Shown here: piece after piece, positions 1 through 10,056 of the stretch
Position numbering within the stretch: position 1 is the first letter of the stretch
Layout: each line of letters starts with the position of its first letter
NCBI GenBank assembly: GCA_023898345.1
Contig: CP060218.1
Location: 186,001 to 250,000, forward strand
DNA: 64,000 nucleotides
Direction of reading: 5' to 3'
DNA from: Candidatus Woesearchaeota archaeon
GTDB taxonomy: Archaea; Nanobdellota; Nanobdellia; Woesearchaeales; UBA583
Translations under genes and position numbers: made by a program
Notes under the pieces: generated by a model
The model's input: only the letters and a program-made list of their open reading frames with translations
Told to the model about the DNA's origin: nothing
Databases searched by the model: none

Positions 1-918
1 GTCTGTTTTTTCATCTTTAAGATATGCCTTTGCTCCTGTTAATGCTGCAATATCTCGGAGTAATTCTGTTTTTTCATCGCCAAATCCTGGGGCTTTGATT
101 GCAGCTGCTTTGATGGTTCCTCTCATGATATTAAGGACAAGACTTCCTAGTGCTTCTCCTTCGAGATCGTCGGCGATGATTAGTAGTGGTCTGGATTCTT
201 CTCCTGCTGCTTGCAAGGCTACGATGATATCTCTTAGATTTGAGATGGCGGAATCTGTTATTAGGATATATGGATTTTCAAATTCTACCTCTTTTTTTTC
301 GGGGTCTGTTACCATGTAGGGTGATAAATATCCTTTGTTGATTTCCATTCCTTGAGTGAGCTCAACACTTGTTTCCATGGAAGAAGCTTCTTCTACTGTA
401 ATTACGCCGTCGTTTCCAACTTTGTACATGGCTTCTGCAATCAAGGCTCCAATCTCTTCGTCATTGTTTGCAGAAATAGAAGCAACACTTGCAACTTGTT
501 CTTTTGAACTGATGCGGATGGCTTTTTTTCCGAGCAAATCGACAACGGTTGCACTTGCTTTTTCAATTCCGCGTCTTACTTCAATTGCATTGGCGCCAGA
601 GTTGATAACCTTAAGGCCTTCTTTTGTAATTGCTTGTGCAAGGACTGTTGCTGTTGTCGTCCCGTCTCCTGCTAAATCCTGAGTTTTTGAGGCTACTTCT
701 TTGATGAGTTTTGCTCCGCATTCTTCTTTTGGGTCATGTAGTTCAATTGCTTTGGCAACTGTGACTCCATCGTTTACAATTTCTGTTGATGTGGCTTTGT
801 CGATTGCGACGTATCTTCCTTTTGGTCCAAGTGTTACTTTGACGGTGTCCGCAACCTTGTTAATTCCTGCAAAGAGTGCTTCTCTTGCTTTTGTGTCAAA
901 TATAATTTCGTTTGCCAT
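1..918 (-). CDS. groEL: Chaperonin GroEL (group I, Hsp60), C-terminal part outside window
   Basis: The first 306 codons of a bacterial-type 60-kDa chaperonin are present, and the reading frame stays open to base 1. The protein begins MANEIIFDTK. It carries the equatorial-domain ATP-binding signatures GPKGR at about residues 31-35 and GDGTTT at 84-89, then runs through the intermediate domain into the apical domain. GroEL forms double heptamer rings that fold cytosolic proteins with ATP and the GroES lid. It lies 17 bases downstream of groES in the same direction, so the two form the usual groESL operon. This is clearly group I and not the thermosome (group II) typical of archaea, and suggests an old acquisition from bacteria. 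The C-terminal tail cannot be seen. Confidence 0.97.
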   Translation of the reverse strand, partial: MANEIIFDTKAREALFAGINKVADTVKVTLGPKGRYVAIDKATSTEIVNDGVTVAKAIELHDPKEECGAKLIKEVASKTQDLAGDGTTTATVLAQAITKEGLKVINSGANAIEVRRGIEKASATVVDLLGKKAIRISSKEQVASVASISANNDEEIGALIAEAMYKVGNDGVITVEEASSMETSVELTQGMEINKGYLSPYMVTDPEKKEVEFENPYILITDSAISNLRDIIVALQAAGEESRPLLIIADDLEGEALGSLVLNIMRGTIKAAAIKAPGFGDEKTELLRDIAALTGAKAYLKDEKTD

Positions 919-935
919 TTTTCTTTTTTATCTTG

Positions 936-1214
936 TTATAATTCAAGAACTGCACTAATGTCTTTGTATGAAATAAGATTGTATTCTGTACCTTCTAAGG
1001 AAAGTGTACGGCCGGAATATTCGGAATAAATAACTTTGTCGCCGATTTTCAAGGAGCACTCTTTTAGTTCTTTGGAAACTGCAACAACTTCGCCATATTC
1101 AAGTTTTTCTTCTTCTGTAGGGAGAATAATTCCGCCTACTATCTCTTCTCTGCTTTTTTTCTGCTCTCCTTTTTTGAGTAGCACTTTGTCCTGAAGTGGT
1201 AGTATTTTTGCCAT
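936..1214 (-). CDS. groES: Co-chaperonin GroES (Hsp10)
   Basis: A 92-residue protein of the usual Hsp10 length. It starts MAKILPLQDKVLLK and has the mobile-loop end GGIILP at about residues 27-32, followed by the KIGDKVIYSEYSG segment of the beta-barrel. It caps GroEL in the cytosol. An in-frame ATG 14 codons further upstream (1256) lies within or against the TATA box, so the ATG at 1214 is preferred. First gene of the groES-groEL operon. Confidence 0.95.
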   Translation of the reverse strand: MAKILPLQDKVLLKKGEQKKSREEIVGGIILPTEEEKLEYGEVVAVSKELKECSLKIGDKVIYSEYSGRTLSLEGTEYNLISYKDISAVLEL

Positions 1215-1253
1215 TTTTTCTTTTTGTTGTTTTGTGAAAGAAGCAAAAGAAAA

Positions 1254-1268
1254 CATATATTTAAATTT
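1254..1268 (-). promoter_or_regulatory. Archaeal TATA box of the groES-groEL operon
   Basis: The segment contains ATATATTTAAAT about 40-50 bases upstream of the groES ATG, on the side expected for minus-strand transcription. That spacing leaves a short leader of about 15-20 bases. I see no clear CIRCE-type inverted repeat next to it. Confidence 0.6.
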
Positions 1269-1464
1269 TTCTCTTAATCCTTAAAACTTCGCCATCTTTG
1301 CGGATTTGGGACATTTATCTACTTTTTGAACTGGGACCTTGATCTGGAAAAATAAGTGTGGCTTTTTTAGAGTATGTGGTGTGAAAATTTTTCTTGTTAC
1401 TATTGTGTTTTAATGACAAAACCTAATATAAGAATTCGGGTAGATTGTGCTTAGCACAAGTTAT

Positions 1465-4400
1465 ATGGTCACACGTAAAGCAATAAATCAGGATTGGAAG
1501 AGACTCATGATTTTGATAGCATTTTTAGCTTTTTCAATGTTTGCTTTTAAAAATACGAGTTATGGATTGAGCTATCTTAATGATAGTGAAATCTTCAATG
1601 CTGAAATTGTACATGTTAATAGTCTTAAGGCTCCTTATTCTCTTCTTATGGAGTTTTCAAATACTATTAATGAAACACTAAGTTATAATGTTGAGATTGT
1701 GTACAAAAGAACAAATGAGATTGTCCAAAGTGAAGTTTTTGATTGTGGTTCTGAAAGTTCGTGTGAGAAGAAATTTGAGTTTCAGGGAATTTATTATGAT
1801 GATTATGAAGTGCATATTACTGTTGCTCATTTAGGAACTGTTTATAATCAGGATTTACCTTTTAGTTTTACAAAGGCGGAAACGAAAAATTTTTTTGTTG
1901 TTGATGAAGAGCAGTATATAGAAGTTGGAAAAGTCCCTGCGATTAGGGGAGAGATTTATCTTGAAAATTCTAGTAAGGTCCGTATTCTTGCAATTTCTGA
2001 TGTTAATAATGCTGCTCGTTTTGAGACAGAAGTTGATTGTGAAGAACTTATTTGTTCTTTTGAACTTCCTATGACAAGAGATGTTCTTTTTGGAGTTTAT
2101 TCTTTGCAAGGTTATACGGAAACAGATAATTTTGGTGCTAAGGTTAGTTTATTGTTTGACACTTCAAGAGTCGTAGAGCAACTTCCTGAAACCTCTAAGA
2201 AAGATAAGAAAGATAAGGGGGATGAAGAGGAGATAAATCAAACTGAGGATTCTGACTTTCTTGATGAAAGTGTTTTTACTGGAAATTTTACACAGCTTTT
2301 TACTATGCTAGAGGGGAACCAAACTTTACGTAATCATGTCTATTTTTTGGAATGTGAGGATTCTACTCAAGACTTTTATCTTAATGGTTTGATTTACAAT
2401 TATTACAAAATTATAGAAAAAATAAACTGGGACTATAAAGCCAATTTCTTTGCAAAGTTTTCTTCTTCACAGTTTACGATTTTATACAGTGAGGGTTTGG
2501 AAGCAAGTATTGATACTGAGGGTATGTTGCAAATAGATAATTTTTTTGAAGATGAAGGATATATAGTTTTATCAAGCTTTGATTTTGCACAGGAACTGCA
2601 AGAACAGAACTTAAGTTTTTCTGATCTTCTCAATGATCTTATTTTTGTTAAAGTTGTAAAGAATGAAGATGAGAGTCAAGTTTCTTTATCAAAAAAAATT
2701 CTTCTTCCACAAAAATTTTCTGATTCTAGTTTTGAGGTTGAAGTTCAGGTTGATACTGAAACAGAAAAAAAGTTGGCACGTGTTGACAATAAACTTACAA
2801 GGCTCATGAACAAAGATGCTGTTTCAAAAAACACACTAAAAACTCTTCTTGAAACATCTGATGAACTTAATGCTAGTTTGCAGATTTCAGGTAGAGACAT
2901 TAGGTTTAGTAACTTAAAGCTTGATGAGAGTGGGCTTGGTTTGAGAGCTAAGAAAGTAAATAAGGAATTTAGTTTTGAGGATGAAAAAACTCAGGAAAAA
3001 ATAACTTTGAAAGATATTTTTGCAATTGATCCTGAGGGGATTGATTTTGAAAGTGCTACTATGAACAGAGTCGCCAAAGGAACAGCTTTGTACAAATGTA
3101 AGGATTGGGATTACGACAGCGAGACATGTATGGGAACTTGGAAAAAGATTCGCGATTTGACTCCTGGTGTTGAATACGCATTAGAACTAGATAAGTACGA
3201 TCCAGCTTTTGCAGAGTTGAATATTATTTTTGAAGATGACTTTGAGCAAGGTGGTGCATTTCAGTCTGGATTTTGGACGACAAGAACGGAGGATGATTCT
3301 CAACTTACTGGGAAATGGGATATAGACACACAGTACAAATATGAGGGCTCCTATTCTTTGTCGAATTCTCCTGGAAAAAACTATGATCCGGGTGTTCCTT
3401 CGAATAAGAATGTTCCTCATATTTCTGTTATTACTCCTCCTCTTAACTTAAGTGGTCTTGTAAGTGCTAATGCAACGTTCTATCAAAGAGTTTTTCTTGA
3501 AGAGGATGGAACAACATCTTGTTATGATGCTGTTTTTCCTTTTTTTTCAACGGATGGTAGTTCTTGGACACCAATTACAATCACTGGTTATTCACAGAGA
3601 AATTTTCATGACTGGTTTTCTGGACAGCCTTATTATGGTGATTCTTCTGTTGATGGATATGCTATTTGTGGTCAGTATACAACTTGGACGCAGGTTTCTA
3701 TTGATCTTACTCCTTATGTTGGAAATCAAACCTTTTATTTGCGTTGGTCTATGACTTCGGATGATAATACTGCTTTTGATGGATATAATCTGGATAATTT
3801 TGTCGTGTATGGAGTTGAGAATCAGAATCCTGTTATTGTAACTGCTCCTTCTTTTAATCCTTCGACTCTCATTCTTGGTGAAGATACTTATCTTAATATG
3901 AGTATTACTGATGAGTCTGAAGTGAATGTTATTGGAACTGTTAGTTATCAAAATGGAACAAAACAAAATTATTCTCTGCTTCCTGAAATTAAAAATAAAA
4001 CAAAAACGTATTCTCTAGTATCGACACAGACAAGTGAAAAGGGGGAAAATGTAACAGTTTTTTCAGATACTTTTTCGAGTTTAAAATATTGGTTTATTAC
4101 TATTGGAACTAATATGTTTGACTGGGACATTTTAGGTGGTGGTCTTCATGTCGATGGTGTTACTGCTCCAAGGCCGCAGTATGCTACGCTTGTTCCGCCT
4201 GTAGATTTGAGGAATTTCTCAGAGGGTGAAATCTTGTACCAGTACAAAGATTCTGGTTCGTTAGAGGGAAATGATTGTCTTTTATTTTCTCTCTTTGATG
4301 GGAGTTCTTGGAGTGCAGACTCAGTTATTTTTTGTAATGATCTTCCTTTGGATAATACTTATTATGGCGGAAATATCAGTTTGAATTCTTCGTACATGAC

Positions 4401-7400
4401 AAAGGATTTTCAGATGCGTTTTGGTGCGGATCAATTTGATAATACTGGAGATGATGCTTATATTGACAACTTTTTTCTTTATGCTTGGCAAAGGGAATCG
4501 CAAACAACGGGGAGATTATTTGAAATACAGGGTTTTGATAATTTTACTGAGATTGATAGAATAAATGTAACTATTCTTGTTGATTCTTATAATCCTGTTG
4601 CTAGTGTTGTAAATGCGAATCTGCACCCGGATTTGTACTTGTCTTTGAATGATGGTTCTGTTCAAGGAGATGAATTTTCGGTGTTTGATCTTTTTTCTTT
4701 AAATAATTCTTATTTGGGTTCGACTATTAATGCAACTGATAAAAATTTTACTCTCTCAATAACAGATCCAACGCTCATTGATTATTGGATTTCTCATCCT
4801 GATAGAAGGTTTTTGAGGATTGGTGCAGCGAATATTGATTATTCTTCGTCCTTGGTTTATGATGAGATTGTTTACAAGGCTCTTACTATAAGTATTGAGG
4901 GGAAAGGAACGAACAATAATTATTACTATAACTTTTCAAATGTGCAGCTTCCTGGAACTCACAATCTTACTCATGTTTACATTACGGATTTCTTTGGGCA
5001 GAGTACTAATCAAACATATACTGCTGTTAATTTTTCAGTTGCTGCTTATTCAAAAATTGAAACTTCTTATTTGTCTCAGAATAATATTCAGGTTGGTGAT
5101 CCTGCAACGATGAATTGTAAGGTTGTAGATAATTCGACTGGAAATCCTCTGGGGAGTTATACTGTTCTTTTTTATAAAAATTCAACTTATCTCGGAGCTA
5201 ATTTAACTAATGCTTCTGGAATTGCTGTCTATACTTTTCCTGATAGTTCGGTTGCTGATTCTCTCTATAATATTACGTGTAATATAACGGATTCTCCAAC
5301 TACTTTTTATACGGTGACTGAAGAAAACTCTTCTTCGGACTTACTTGCTGTTTGGCTTGGCTCGGCGGATATTGAAAAACCCGCAGTTTTTGCAGGAGGG
5401 GGGAGTCCTGTTTTGAATAATGTTGGTCTTGGTTTTAATGCTTGGGTGAATGCAACGGATAATGTAAAAGTAGAAAAGGTGTATCTTTATGTAAAAAGGC
5501 CGGGTGAGGTATCTTATAGTGGTTATTTAATGTCTTCTCCTGGAACGCTTAATGGAAGTGGACAGTACACATACACGTATACACAAGATAGTATTGCTGG
5601 AACTTATTACTATTATTTCAGAGCGGAAGACAATTGGACTATTCCTAACTGGAATGAAACTGTGGCTCAGACATTCTCCAGAGTTGTCGCTGACGCTTTG
5701 ATCAAGATAAATAATGATGGTCTTGTGTACAAGTCTATTAATGATGTCGGTATTGAGCGTTATACTGTTGCTTCTCTTTCGAATTCAACTCCGGGCGAAC
5801 AAAGTGCATATATTGGACCTTATTTTGTTTTTAATAATAGTTTTGCAGATGAATTTGCTAGCTGGACAAGCTTTGCAAATCCTTCGGGAGTTTCTTTGTA
5901 TTCTGGTAATGGTGGGGTTGGATATGAACGACTGGATAATGATTTGACGGCAGCTTCTTCACGAACTCCTGGGACTGATGATAGTGCGGCTAAAGTTTCT
6001 ATGGAATCTTCAACTTATTCGTTGGGTGGCAGTGGGTATTCTTATTTTGAAAAGGCCTTAGATTTGGGTGGTTATACAAGTGCAAATGTTTCTTTTTATC
6101 TTGCAGATAATGATGTTGATACTATGGTGAGCGGTGATTATCCTTTCTCTCTCGAAGTGTATGATGGAATTTGGTATCAGGCTTATACGCAACAAGGAGT
6201 GAATAATGGGGACACAACAATTACGGCAGCAGATTATGTTTACAAAAATGTTGAGCTTGGTGGCTATCAGATGGTGGATAATTTTAAGATTCGCTTTTCA
6301 GGTGGTGGGTATGAATCAACAAATGATGATTTCTTAGTGGATGATGTGCTTGTTACTGCGAGTGCTGAGGATGAAACTTCTCTCTCTCAGGTCTATGGAT
6401 TTGGGAATCAAAATTTGAATCTTTCTTTTTTTACGGTAAAAGTTTTTGTTAGTGCGTATGACAATACTGGTTCAACTCTTAATGATGAGCCTGATCTTTC
6501 AGTTGAATTTTATAATGGTAGTGAATATATAGATAAGGAATATTGTGGTCTTGAAGCATTGTATGGTTTTAGTCAGAGTTTTTCAGTTTCAGATGTGAAT
6601 TGTTCTGTTATGATGACTGATCCTGATCTTATTTTAGCTTGGGAAAATCCTGCGAATCGAAAAATAAGGGTGAACGCTGAGTATGTTGATGTTAGTCTGG
6701 CGGGCTCTGACAATATTAACTGGACTGGTGTCTCTTTTGAGTATTATACTCCTTCTTTACTTTTTAATCCTGGAATTATCAATATCACTTCTTATCTTTC
6801 AAATAGGATTTATTATAATGCTACAAATGAATTGAAGGGAACTGTTAATATAACTCAGATAACCATTGAGAATAATTCTCTTTACAATCTTTCCCAAAGC
6901 TGGAATGCTGCTACTATGCCTCTTATTGATCTTCCCAATGGGGTTTACTATTCTTCCTCTGCTTTGACGGATGGTTCTGGAAATATTATCATGGATTCTC
7001 AGGGAAGGGAAATTGTTTCAACGGATTATTTTGAAATTCAAAATATGTATGTGAATATTACTTCGCCAGTTCAAGATCAGACTTATGCAAGTGATGTTTT
7101 GGTGAATGTTACTCTGGATACAACTTTTTATGCAAGTGGGGGACATTGTAATTATTCTCTTAATTCGCAGTCTCCTGTTGCTATGACTCAAGATAACTCT
7201 ACACAATTTTCTGCAATCATTCCTCTTACGAATTTTACTTTTGCTGAAAATAGTGTTATTGTTTATTGTGATGATTCCGCGGGTGATCTTTCTGTCTCAA
7301 AGAATGTTTCTTTTAATGTGGACACGGGATTTGTTGTAAAATATGTTGCGCCAACAGAAGCAAATAATTCCATAGTTTCTCTTCCTTATACTGATATTAA

Positions 7401-8835
7401 TGTTTCTATAGAAACTCTTGAGACAACATCAGGGTATATTGATTTCAATAAAACTTTGCTTGCTTATTATAATTTTGAGAACTATTCTGGAACTGATCTT
7501 TCTGATTATAGTTCTTATGGAAATACTGCTTATCTTAATGCAACGCAGATAAATAAAACTGGAAATATTCGTGGAAATTTTAGTAAATTTAATTCCAGTC
7601 TACAAGCTTCTGTTTCTCTTCCATCTCCGTCTGAGAGTATAATGGGAGCTTTTTCTGGAGATTCTGATTTTTCTGTTTCTATGTTTATTAATCCAAATAG
7701 AAAAAATGTTGGGGCTGGGGTAGTGAAGGAGCCTCTGTTTGAACTTTTTAATTCTAGTTCTACATATCTTTCTTATGGACTTCAAAGTGCTTCTGGAACT
7801 GAGGAAGTTTATTTTGTTGTTTCTCGTTTTGGAATAAATCAGAGTTTTTATTCTGGAGACTTGAATTGGGAAAATATGACTTGGCAACTTTTAACAATAA
7901 CTGGAAAGGAAATAAATTCTTCGCATCTTAATGTCTCTGTTTATCTTAATTCTCAATATAAAAATTCTAGTGCAATGAATAAAAGTCTTTTCTTGGACAC
8001 TGATGCTGCTTTATGGATTGGTAAATCGGTTCCTTTCTCTTCTTATTTTAATGGGTCTTTGGATGAAATTTTTATTGAGGGGAGGGCTTTGTATGATCAG
8101 GAAATTAGTGCACTTAATAACTCTAAAATACATATTTTGGATATTAATTATACTAATTTGCTGAATGGGAATTATAGTTTTGAAGCGTGTGGAATTACGA
8201 AGAAGGGCCTTTTTCTTTGTGCTGACGAGCGTTTTATTTTTATTAATAAAACTCTGCCTCAAATTACTATTAATACTCCTATAAATAATTCCAATATTAA
8301 TTATTCGGAGGATGTCTATGTCAATGTTTCTATATCGGAAGAGGTTGCAAATGTGTGGTATTCTCTCTTCTCTGATCCAACAAATGTTTCTTTGCAGAAT
8401 GTTTCTTTGTTTGATTGGAATGGATCTTTTTCAGATTTGGGTGGGAGTAATGCAATTACGGTGTATACAAGGGATGATATAGGGAACTTAGTTTCAAAGA
8501 CGCATTATTTTTATAAGGTTCACGAAAAACTTGTGAGTCTTGAAAAAGGTGTTAGTTCCTTGGGGGTTGATTCTTATCTTGTTGTTATTAATTTTACAAA
8601 TAATGGGGAGTGGAAGAATTATTCTTTGTACGATTTTGTTGATAGAAATTTTACTTATTATGATGTCTCACCTGTTCTTGATGGAAGTTCTGGTGTTGGT
8701 GGTGTTTATACTGGCGATCTGTTACGGTGGAACTTTTCTTTGAACAAGGGTGAATCGCAACTTGTCACGTACAAGGTGAATGGCAGTAGTAGTGGGTATA
8801 AACTGAAAAAGGCTTTTATTGGTAGCTTGGATTAG
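1465..8835 (+). CDS. Giant secreted surface glycoprotein with repeated jelly-roll-like and LamG-like domains
   Basis: About 2,456 residues. The N-terminus is basic and followed by a hydrophobic segment (residues about 15-34), consistent with a signal peptide or anchor. A TATA-like stretch near 1422-1433 would put transcription start near 1450, which favours the ATG at 1465 over the GTG at 1447. Visible architecture: a lysine/acid linker near residues 245-265; a Cys-containing C-x-DWDYDSETC motif near 545; three copies of a module that opens with an acidic F-x-x-DDF or F-x-D-x-F start and ends with DNFVVYG, DNFFLYA or VDDVLV (about 590-786, 865-1009, 1457-1633); and a LamG/concanavalin-like domain (about 1996-2219, starting LLAYYNFENYSG). 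N-X-S/T sequons are extremely frequent, so heavy N-glycosylation is inferred. No C-terminal membrane anchor is evident. Likely an adhesin or outer surface protein; no enzyme motif is recognised. Confidence 0.85.
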   Translation: MVTRKAINQDWKRLMILIAFLAFSMFAFKNTSYGLSYLNDSEIFNAEIVHVNSLKAPYSLLMEFSNTINETLSYNVEIVYKRTNEIVQSEVFDCGSESSCEKKFEFQGIYYDDYEVHITVAHLGTVYNQDLPFSFTKAETKNFFVVDEEQYIEVGKVPAIRGEIYLENSSKVRILAISDVNNAARFETEVDCEELICSFELPMTRDVLFGVYSLQGYTETDNFGAKVSLLFDTSRVVEQLPETSKKDKKDKGDEEEINQTEDSDFLDESVFTGNFTQLFTMLEGNQTLRNHVYFLECEDSTQDFYLNGLIYNYYKIIEKINWDYKANFFAKFSSSQFTILYSEGLEASIDTEGMLQIDNFFEDEGYIVLSSFDFAQELQEQNLSFSDLLNDLIFVKVVKNEDESQVSLSKKILLPQKFSDSSFEVEVQVDTETEKKLARVDNKLTRLMNKDAVSKNTLKTLLETSDELNASLQISGRDIRFSNLKLDESGLGLRAKKVNKEFSFEDEKTQEKITLKDIFAIDPEGIDFESATMNRVAKGTALYKCKDWDYDSETCMGTWKKIRDLTPGVEYALELDKYDPAFAELNIIFEDDFEQGGAFQSGFWTTRTEDDSQLTGKWDIDTQYKYEGSYSLSNSPGKNYDPGVPSNKNVPHISVITPPLNLSGLVSANATFYQRVFLEEDGTTSCYDAVFPFFSTDGSSWTPITITGYSQRNFHDWFSGQPYYGDSSVDGYAICGQYTTWTQVSIDLTPYVGNQTFYLRWSMTSDDNTAFDGYNLDNFVVYGVENQNPVIVTAPSFNPSTLILGEDTYLNMSITDESEVNVIGTVSYQNGTKQNYSLLPEIKNKTKTYSLVSTQTSEKGENVTVFSDTFSSLKYWFITIGTNMFDWDILGGGLHVDGVTAPRPQYATLVPPVDLRNFSEGEILYQYKDSGSLEGNDCLLFSLFDGSSWSADSVIFCNDLPLDNTYYGGNISLNSSYMTKDFQMRFGADQFDNTGDDAYIDNFFLYAWQRESQTTGRLFEIQGFDNFTEIDRINVTILVDSYNPVASVVNANLHPDLYLSLNDGSVQGDEFSVFDLFSLNNSYLGSTINATDKNFTLSITDPTLIDYWISHPDRRFLRIGAANIDYSSSLVYDEIVYKALTISIEGKGTNNNYYYNFSNVQLPGTHNLTHVYITDFFGQSTNQTYTAVNFSVAAYSKIETSYLSQNNIQVGDPATMNCKVVDNSTGNPLGSYTVLFYKNSTYLGANLTNASGIAVYTFPDSSVADSLYNITCNITDSPTTFYTVTEENSSSDLLAVWLGSADIEKPAVFAGGGSPVLNNVGLGFNAWVNATDNVKVEKVYLYVKRPGEVSYSGYLMSSPGTLNGSGQYTYTYTQDSIAGTYYYYFRAEDNWTIPNWNETVAQTFSRVVADALIKINNDGLVYKSINDVGIERYTVASLSNSTPGEQSAYIGPYFVFNNSFADEFASWTSFANPSGVSLYSGNGGVGYERLDNDLTAASSRTPGTDDSAAKVSMESSTYSLGGSGYSYFEKALDLGGYTSANVSFYLADNDVDTMVSGDYPFSLEVYDGIWYQAYTQQGVNNGDTTITAADYVYKNVELGGYQMVDNFKIRFSGGGYESTNDDFLVDDVLVTASAEDETSLSQVYGFGNQNLNLSFFTVKVFVSAYDNTGSTLNDEPDLSVEFYNGSEYIDKEYCGLEALYGFSQSFSVSDVNCSVMMTDPDLILAWENPANRKIRVNAEYVDVSLAGSDNINWTGVSFEYYTPSLLFNPGIINITSYLSNRIYYNATNELKGTVNITQITIENNSLYNLSQSWNAATMPLIDLPNGVYYSSSALTDGSGNIIMDSQGREIVSTDYFEIQNMYVNITSPVQDQTYASDVLVNVTLDTTFYASGGHCNYSLNSQSPVAMTQDNSTQFSAIIPLTNFTFAENSVIVYCDDSAGDLSVSKNVSFNVDTGFVVKYVAPTEANNSIVSLPYTDINVSIETLETTSGYIDFNKTLLAYYNFENYSGTDLSDYSSYGNTAYLNATQINKTGNIRGNFSKFNSSLQASVSLPSPSESIMGAFSGDSDFSVSMFINPNRKNVGAGVVKEPLFELFNSSSTYLSYGLQSASGTEEVYFVVSRFGINQSFYSGDLNWENMTWQLLTITGKEINSSHLNVSVYLNSQYKNSSAMNKSLFLDTDAALWIGKSVPFSSYFNGSLDEIFIEGRALYDQEISALNNSKIHILDINYTNLLNGNYSFEACGITKKGLFLCADERFIFINKTLPQITINTPINNSNINYSEDVYVNVSISEEVANVWYSLFSDPTNVSLQNVSLFDWNGSFSDLGGSNAITVYTRDDIGNLVSKTHYFYKVHEKLVSLEKGVSSLGVDSYLVVINFTNNGEWKNYSLYDFVDRNFTYYDVSPVLDGSSGVGGVYTGDLLRWNFSLNKGESQLVTYKVNGSSSGYKLKKAFIGSLD

Positions 8836-9104
8836 TGTTTGTTGTTGAATGGAGTAATGGAAACAAGGGATATTGTCCACTGCAAAAGTAATTTCTGGGA
8901 GACCAGTTTAAAATTACTTTTCCTGTGAAAATGTAAACTACTGGGTTTTCAAAATAAAAAATAACTGAGTCCTATAGAAATAAATGGCCCTCCAACCGGG
9001 GCAGATTCAACTCGAAGAATATTAAATTTTAATAATATAAACCTAAATAGCTATCAAATATTAACATTTTAAATTCTAGACAAAATTTTACCTCCTAAAA
9101 TTCG
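8836..9104. other. AT-rich intergenic stretch with a tRNA-Glu 3'-end copy
   Basis: About 270 bases without a credible ORF between the giant surface protein and the Fic cassette. The only structure I can support is the 14-base copy of the tRNA-Glu 3' end at 8987-9000. The rest is A/T-rich sequence with no tRNA or other RNA fold that I recognise. Confidence 0.6.
8987..9000. repeat. Direct repeat of the tRNA-Glu 3' end (possible att site)
   Basis: GCCCTCCAACCGGG is identical to 10174-10187, which covers the acceptor and T-stem 3' half of the tRNA-Glu gene. Same orientation, 1,187 bases apart, with the Fic gene between. This is the geometry left when an element integrates into the 3' end of a tRNA gene. 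Homology weakens immediately beyond the repeat, and no integrase is present, so a chance or decayed remnant remains possible. Confidence 0.6.
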
Positions 9105-9146
9105 AGGTGACTACAAAAAGAGAAATTATTAAAATTGTAGTCTCCT
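9105..9146. repeat. Palindromic element, downstream copy at the fic stop codon
   Basis: AGGTGACTACA at 9105-9115 faces TGTAGTCTCCT at 9136-9146, one mismatch from a perfect inverted repeat, with a 20-base A/T-rich spacer. The right arm overlaps the last bases of the fic stop codon. The same palindrome occurs, with perfect arms, at 10057-10099 on the other side of the gene. It could act as terminator hairpin, element end or protein-binding site. Confidence 0.75.
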
Positions 9147-10047
9147 ACTTTAAAGTCTTTTTGTATTGTTTTATTAAAAATTGTATTGTTGGTTTTAGAT
9201 TATTATTTTCAGAATATTCTCTTAAAGATAAATAATATTCTTGTCTATCTTCTAAAAATATATTAATTGGAGGATAATTATTTTTTAATAAAATATAATT
9301 TAATAATAATCTTCCAACTCTACCATTTCCATCTTGAAATGGATGAATATGTTCAAATTGATTGTGAACTAAGGCTGCTAAAATTAAAGGTTTAAAATTA
9401 TTTTTATTTTCGTTATACCAATGTATAAATTCATCTAATTCTTCTTTTAATTTTGAAACTGGAGCTCCTTGATGGATTATACCTCCTCTATTATTTTTTA
9501 TTACAACTTCAACATCTCTTAATTTTCCTGCAAAATCTTTTGAATCTTTAAAACAAATTTTATGTAATTTTAATATTAAATCTAATGATAATTCATCACT
9601 CCAACTATTGATAAAATCTACTGCTAATCCTACATTAATAGTTTCAAGTTCGTCTTTAGTTTTAGGTAAATTTTTTTCTTCAAGTAATTCTTTAACTTCA
9701 TTTTCAAGAACCGATGACCCTTCAATAGCATTAGTGTTATATACAAAATCTTCTTTAAATTTCAAAAAATCAGAATTTTGTAGATGAATTATTTTTAATT
9801 TAGAATCATATTTATTTAGTTGATTAATTTGCGAAGAAGATAAAAAAATTTTAAAAATTTCTGTTTTTAATTCTTCTATTTGCGCAAGAATTATTTGTTC
9901 TGCTCTTGCCTTATTTTTTTCTAAATCTTTTGCAGATAAATTTTGTCCTAAATACCTAGAAATTTTTTTTACCTTATCTTCATCTCTATAAGAATGTGAT
10001 AAATAATATTTTATATTTTTTCCAGATTTTCTTTTTTCTATAAACAT
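9145..10047 (-). CDS. Fic-domain protein (AMPylator/adenylyltransferase family)
   Basis: 300 residues. The Fic core motif HPFQDGNGRVGR (residues about 235-246) is intact, including the catalytic His, the Asp and the GNGR anion-binding loop. An N-terminal TNAIEG at about 105-110 fits the (S/T)xxxE(G/N) autoinhibitory motif of class II Fic proteins, in which a preceding helix blocks ATP binding. Family knowledge says such enzymes transfer AMP or a related phosphate moiety to target hydroxyls; the target here is unknown. No antitoxin gene is adjacent, which agrees with built-in inhibition. The gene is more A/T-rich than its neighbours and is bracketed by two copies of one palindrome and by a tRNA-end repeat, all suggesting transfer. 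Its TATA-like sequence lies inside the upstream palindrome. Confidence 0.92.
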   Translation of the reverse strand: MFIEKRKSGKNIKYYLSHSYRDEDKVKKISRYLGQNLSAKDLEKNKARAEQIILAQIEELKTEIFKIFLSSSQINQLNKYDSKLKIIHLQNSDFLKFKEDFVYNTNAIEGSSVLENEVKELLEEKNLPKTKDELETINVGLAVDFINSWSDELSLDLILKLHKICFKDSKDFAGKLRDVEVVIKNNRGGIIHQGAPVSKLKEELDEFIHWYNENKNNFKPLILAALVHNQFEHIHPFQDGNGRVGRLLLNYILLKNNYPPINIFLEDRQEYYLSLREYSENNNLKPTIQFLIKQYKKTLK

Positions 10048-10056
10048 ATAGCAAAT

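Noticed and set aside
1..918. Several plus-strand ORFs of 60-110 codons across the groEL region
   Set aside because: They are shadows of the long minus-strand GroEL frame, which has clear family motifs.
1447..1464. GTG start of the giant protein
   Set aside because: It lies at the expected transcription start; the ATG at 1465 gives a better signal peptide position.
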